Shown: in pieces, positions 52,869 through 64,000 of the stretch
How positions within the stretch are numbered: the first letter of the stretch is position 1
How the letters are laid out: each line of letters opens with the position of its first letter
NCBI RefSeq assembly: GCF_035594125.1
Contig: NC_087151.1
Coordinates: 22,030,069-22,094,068, forward strand
From: Scylla paramamosain
Taxonomy: Eukaryota; Arthropoda; Malacostraca; Decapoda; Portunidae
DNA: 64,000 bases
Direction: 5' to 3'
Position numbers and translations under genes: made by a program
The notes under the pieces: model-generated
What the model saw: the letters and a program-made list of their open reading frames with translations, nothing else
What the model was told of the DNA's origin: nothing
The model's database searches: none

Positions 52869-53570
52869 TCAGAAAAGGTCAAGAATGTTGGGCGTATCTT
52901 CAAGACGGTCAGGAATACGAGTAGGGTGTTGCACCAATTGCTCTAGGTCATGGAGGATAGCAAAGTTGTAGGCTAGTTCACCAGGATGGTCAGTGAAGGG
53001 AGAGGAAAGCCAAAGCTGGTGGTGAACATTGAAGTCTCCAAGAATGGATATCTCTGCAAGAGGGAAGAGGGTCAGAATGTGCTCCACTTTGGAAGTTAAG
53101 TAGTCAAAGAATTTCTTATAGTCAGAGGAGTTAGGTGAGAGGTATACAGCACGGATAAATTTAGTATGAGAGTGATTCTGTAGTCGTAGCCAGATGGTGG
53201 AAAACTCGGAAGATTCAAGAGCGTGGGCACGAGAGCAGGTTAAGTCATTGCGCACATAAACGCAGCATCCAGCTTTGGATCGAAAATGAGGATAGAGAAA
53301 GTAGGAGGGAACAGAAAAGGGGCTACTGTCAGTTGCCTCAGACACCTGAGTTTCAGTGAGGAAAAGAATATGAGGTTTAGAAGAGGAGAGGTGGTGTTCT
53401 ACAGATTGAAAATTAGATCTTAGACTGCGAATGTTGCAGAAGTTAATGAAGAAAAAGTTGAGGGGGGTGTCAAAACACTTAGGGTCGTCGACAGAAAGGC
53501 AATCCGACCTAGGGACATTTATGGTCCCCTCCCCAGATGGGGACTCCGAGGCTGGTGTAGGACTCGCCAT
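52869..53570 (-). pseudogene. LINE E endonuclease domain (AP-endonuclease type)
   Basis: A 233-codon open frame from ATG 53,570. It nicks target DNA to prime reverse transcription. Motifs: Asn in NFCNIRSL (about residue 45), Glu in FLTETQ (about 73), GDFN (178-181) and the [13 protein letters not shown] segment at the end. A short Ser/Pro-rich N-terminus ([15 protein letters not shown]) precedes the fold. The frame breaks at about 52,870, where a 25-bp-scale local duplication (GTGACAGCATAAGCAGAAGG against GTAACAGCATAAGCATAAGG) disrupts the end of the domain. The downstream part (RRCLWRFAS) is in another frame. Confidence 0.87.
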
Positions 53571-53806
53571 GATGATTTTAAAATTTTTGAGTGAAGGGTG
53601 TGTGTGTTATTAGGTGCTTGTAGTTTTGTGTGGAGGAATAGAGTTGTCTTTAGAGGGCAAGTTGTAACTGCCCCCTTGTGTTGTGAGACACAAAGGGAAA
53701 CGTTCAGTGAGGTCACAGCTGGGTTTAATGATAAGTTCACAGCACCCCGTGAACAGTGCGTTAGACCTCACTGGCAGTAATTATCGTTTCGGCAGGTGTC
53801 TACTGC

Positions 53807-62700
<8,894 letters not shown>

Positions 62701-63821
62701 GGGTGCTTTCTAAGCATTTTAGCGTTTTGTTGCCTAAAACACTAAAAAGACACTTTTCTGGTAACGTTTCCTTTCCCCATATAAAGTGAAATCACTTTCT
62801 ATGGGGTATATAGGTATTTTGGCGTTTTGGTACCTAACATTACGAAAAACCTAAATACACGCTTTTGGTAATGTTGATCAGTTTCTACATATGGATTGTT
62901 ATTTACGCGTTTTAGGATATTAGTACCTGAGAAGGTCAAAAACAAAAATACACGTTTCAAGTAATGTCGTTTTGTTTCACCATATAAACACACATTTTTG
63001 GTAATGTTATTCTGTTTCTCCACAATGGATGTTTAGTATGTATTTTAGCGATCTGATACATAAGAAGCTCAAAACCACTCAAAAGGCAACGCTTTTCGTA
63101 ATGTGCTTTTGTATTCCAATATAGAGTGCTTTCCATGCATTATAGCATTTTGATGCCTAACGAGCTCATAAACACTCTAAAGAAATGTTTCTTGTAATGT
63201 CATTTCATTTCACCATACAGAGTGCTTTAAATGCATTTTGTCCCTTTGGTACCTAACAATGTGAAAAAAGAATCATTCAAAATAAGCGTTTTTGATAATG
63301 TAGTTTTGTTTCACCATAGAGGGTACTACTAACACATTTTAGAGTTTTGGTAGTTAAATAGCTCAAAAACACACGTTTCTCGTAATGCCCTTTTGTTTTT
63401 CCATAAGGAGTGTTTTGCATCCATTTTGTCGTTTTGATACAAAACAACGTAAAGAATAAATAAATAAATAAATAAAAGATATATTTGTCAATGCTGTTCT
63501 TTTCTAGTAAATAGAAAATGCTATTCACGCGTTTTACCGTTTTGGTACCTAAGAAATTCAGAAACACTTGTAATACATGTTTCTTGTAATATTGTATCGT
63601 TTCCCATACAGTGTGTTTTTCATGCATTTTGCCGTTTTTGTTGTAAGTAAGAATCTCAAAAAGACCTTCTTGGTAATGTTATTCTGTTTCGCAATAATTT
63701 TTTTTTTTTTTTGGCATTCGATTTAGCGTTTCAGTACGCAAAAATCTCACAAACACTGAAAAGACACGTTTTTGGCAGTATTGTTTTGTATTCCAATATA
63801 AAATAGATTCCATGCTTTTTT
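62701..63821 (-). repeat. 96-bp satellite array (5-monomer type)
   Basis: Minus-oriented monomers resume immediately after LINE copy F and continue to the microsatellite block. A short AAATAAAT run lies at about 63,455-63,475. No gene is seen. Confidence 0.87.
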
Positions 63822-63827
63822 AATAAC

Positions 63828-63886
<59 letters not shown>

Positions 63887-63935
63887 AACAACAGCAATAA
63901 TAAAAATAATTAAACAATAATAATAATAATAATAA

Positions 63936-63966
<31 letters not shown>

Positions 63967-64000
63967 AAGAAGAAGAAGAAGAAGAAGAAGAAGAAGAAGA
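63822..64000. repeat. Compound (AAT)n / (ATT)n / (AAG)n microsatellite
   Basis: (AAT)n at 63,822-63,870 runs into (ATT)n at 63,871-63,886, forming a foldable inverted pair. A short mixed part and a second (AAT)n (63,916-63,937) follow. A pure (AAG)n tract then runs off the window end at 64,000. The AAG tract is a homopurine strand able to form triplex DNA. Confidence 0.96.

Larger units (their letters stand above)
50508..53806 (-). mobile_element. LINE copy E, nearly full length
   Basis: The reference copy for the family here. Read on the minus strand, it starts near 53,806 with a GC-richer 5' untranslated region of about 240 bp. It encodes endonuclease then RT in one long broken frame, and ends at CTTCCTACATAAC plus about 17 A residues near 50,510. 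The total is about 3.3 kb. A separate ORF1 is not visible, which fits single-ORF jockey-like/CR1-like elements or loss of ORF1. Both flanks are minus-oriented satellite. A clear target-site duplication could not be made out. Confidence 0.87.

Overview
This window looks like a block of AT-rich, repeat-dominated chromatin from an animal genome, most likely a decapod crustacean and perhaps a crab. That assignment is inference. It rests on the very abundant (TA)n, (CA)n, (AAT)n and (AAG)n microsatellites, a jockey-like single-ORF LINE of a type common in decapod assemblies, and an animal-type Polinton. I found no ordinary host gene, no tRNA and no intact rRNA gene. Almost every short open frame in the AT-rich parts is a by-product of satellite DNA.

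About 45 kb is one diverged satellite. Its monomer is about 96 bp and carries a box reading ACCAAAACGCCAAAATGCAT (or its complement), a CACCCTATATGG-like segment, GAAACRRAAC, ATTACCAAAAACGTGT and TTTTGAGTGTTTTTGAG. Two higher-order arrangements are visible by eye. About 11 monomers (roughly 1 kb) repeat in the left part (1-20 kb) and in two inverted pieces (20.2-21.5 kb and 27.4-28.7 kb). About 5 monomers (roughly 0.5 kb) repeat at 21.5-27.4 kb and 39-64 kb. Orientation switches at about 20.17, 21.47, 27.38, 49.30 and 49.69 kb. Two long inverted duplications lie inside the array: 24.4-27.4 kb against 58.0-61.1 kb, and 12.8-14.1 kb against 27.4-28.7 kb. The array is interrupted by six copies of one LINE family (0.15-0.98, 9.17-11.73, 15.54-18.20, 23.85-24.09, 50.51-53.81 and 61.08-62.70 kb) and by a solo LTR (42,042-42,527).

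The centre (28.7-38.4 kb) is a decayed Polinton/Maverick, a virus-like self-synthesising DNA transposon. All of its genes lie on the plus strand: protein-primed DNA polymerase B, A32/FtsK-type packaging ATPase, DDE integrase with a C-terminal chromodomain, a small basic Polinton protein, a gene that looks like a macro domain (ADP-ribose binding or hydrolysis), minor capsid (penton-like), double jelly-roll major capsid and an adenovirus-type cysteine protease. Only the ATPase frame is uninterrupted. The others carry in-frame stops or frameshifts. The left terminus and the start of the polymerase are missing, no terminal inverted repeats are visible, and the satellite phase does not match across the two borders. 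The element is therefore truncated or rearranged.

Two foreign segments sit within or beside the Polinton. A GC-rich insert at 35.5-36.4 kb has, at both ends, sequence resembling the R2 target region of 28S rRNA. A GC-rich tail at 38.4-39.1 kb ends in a 116-bp near-perfect palindrome. In its functional state the Polinton would use integrase plus chromodomain for chromatin-targeted insertion, polymerase B for self-synthesis, and ATPase, protease and the two capsid proteins for virion-like assembly. The macro-domain gene between the small basic protein and the capsid genes is the least expected part.
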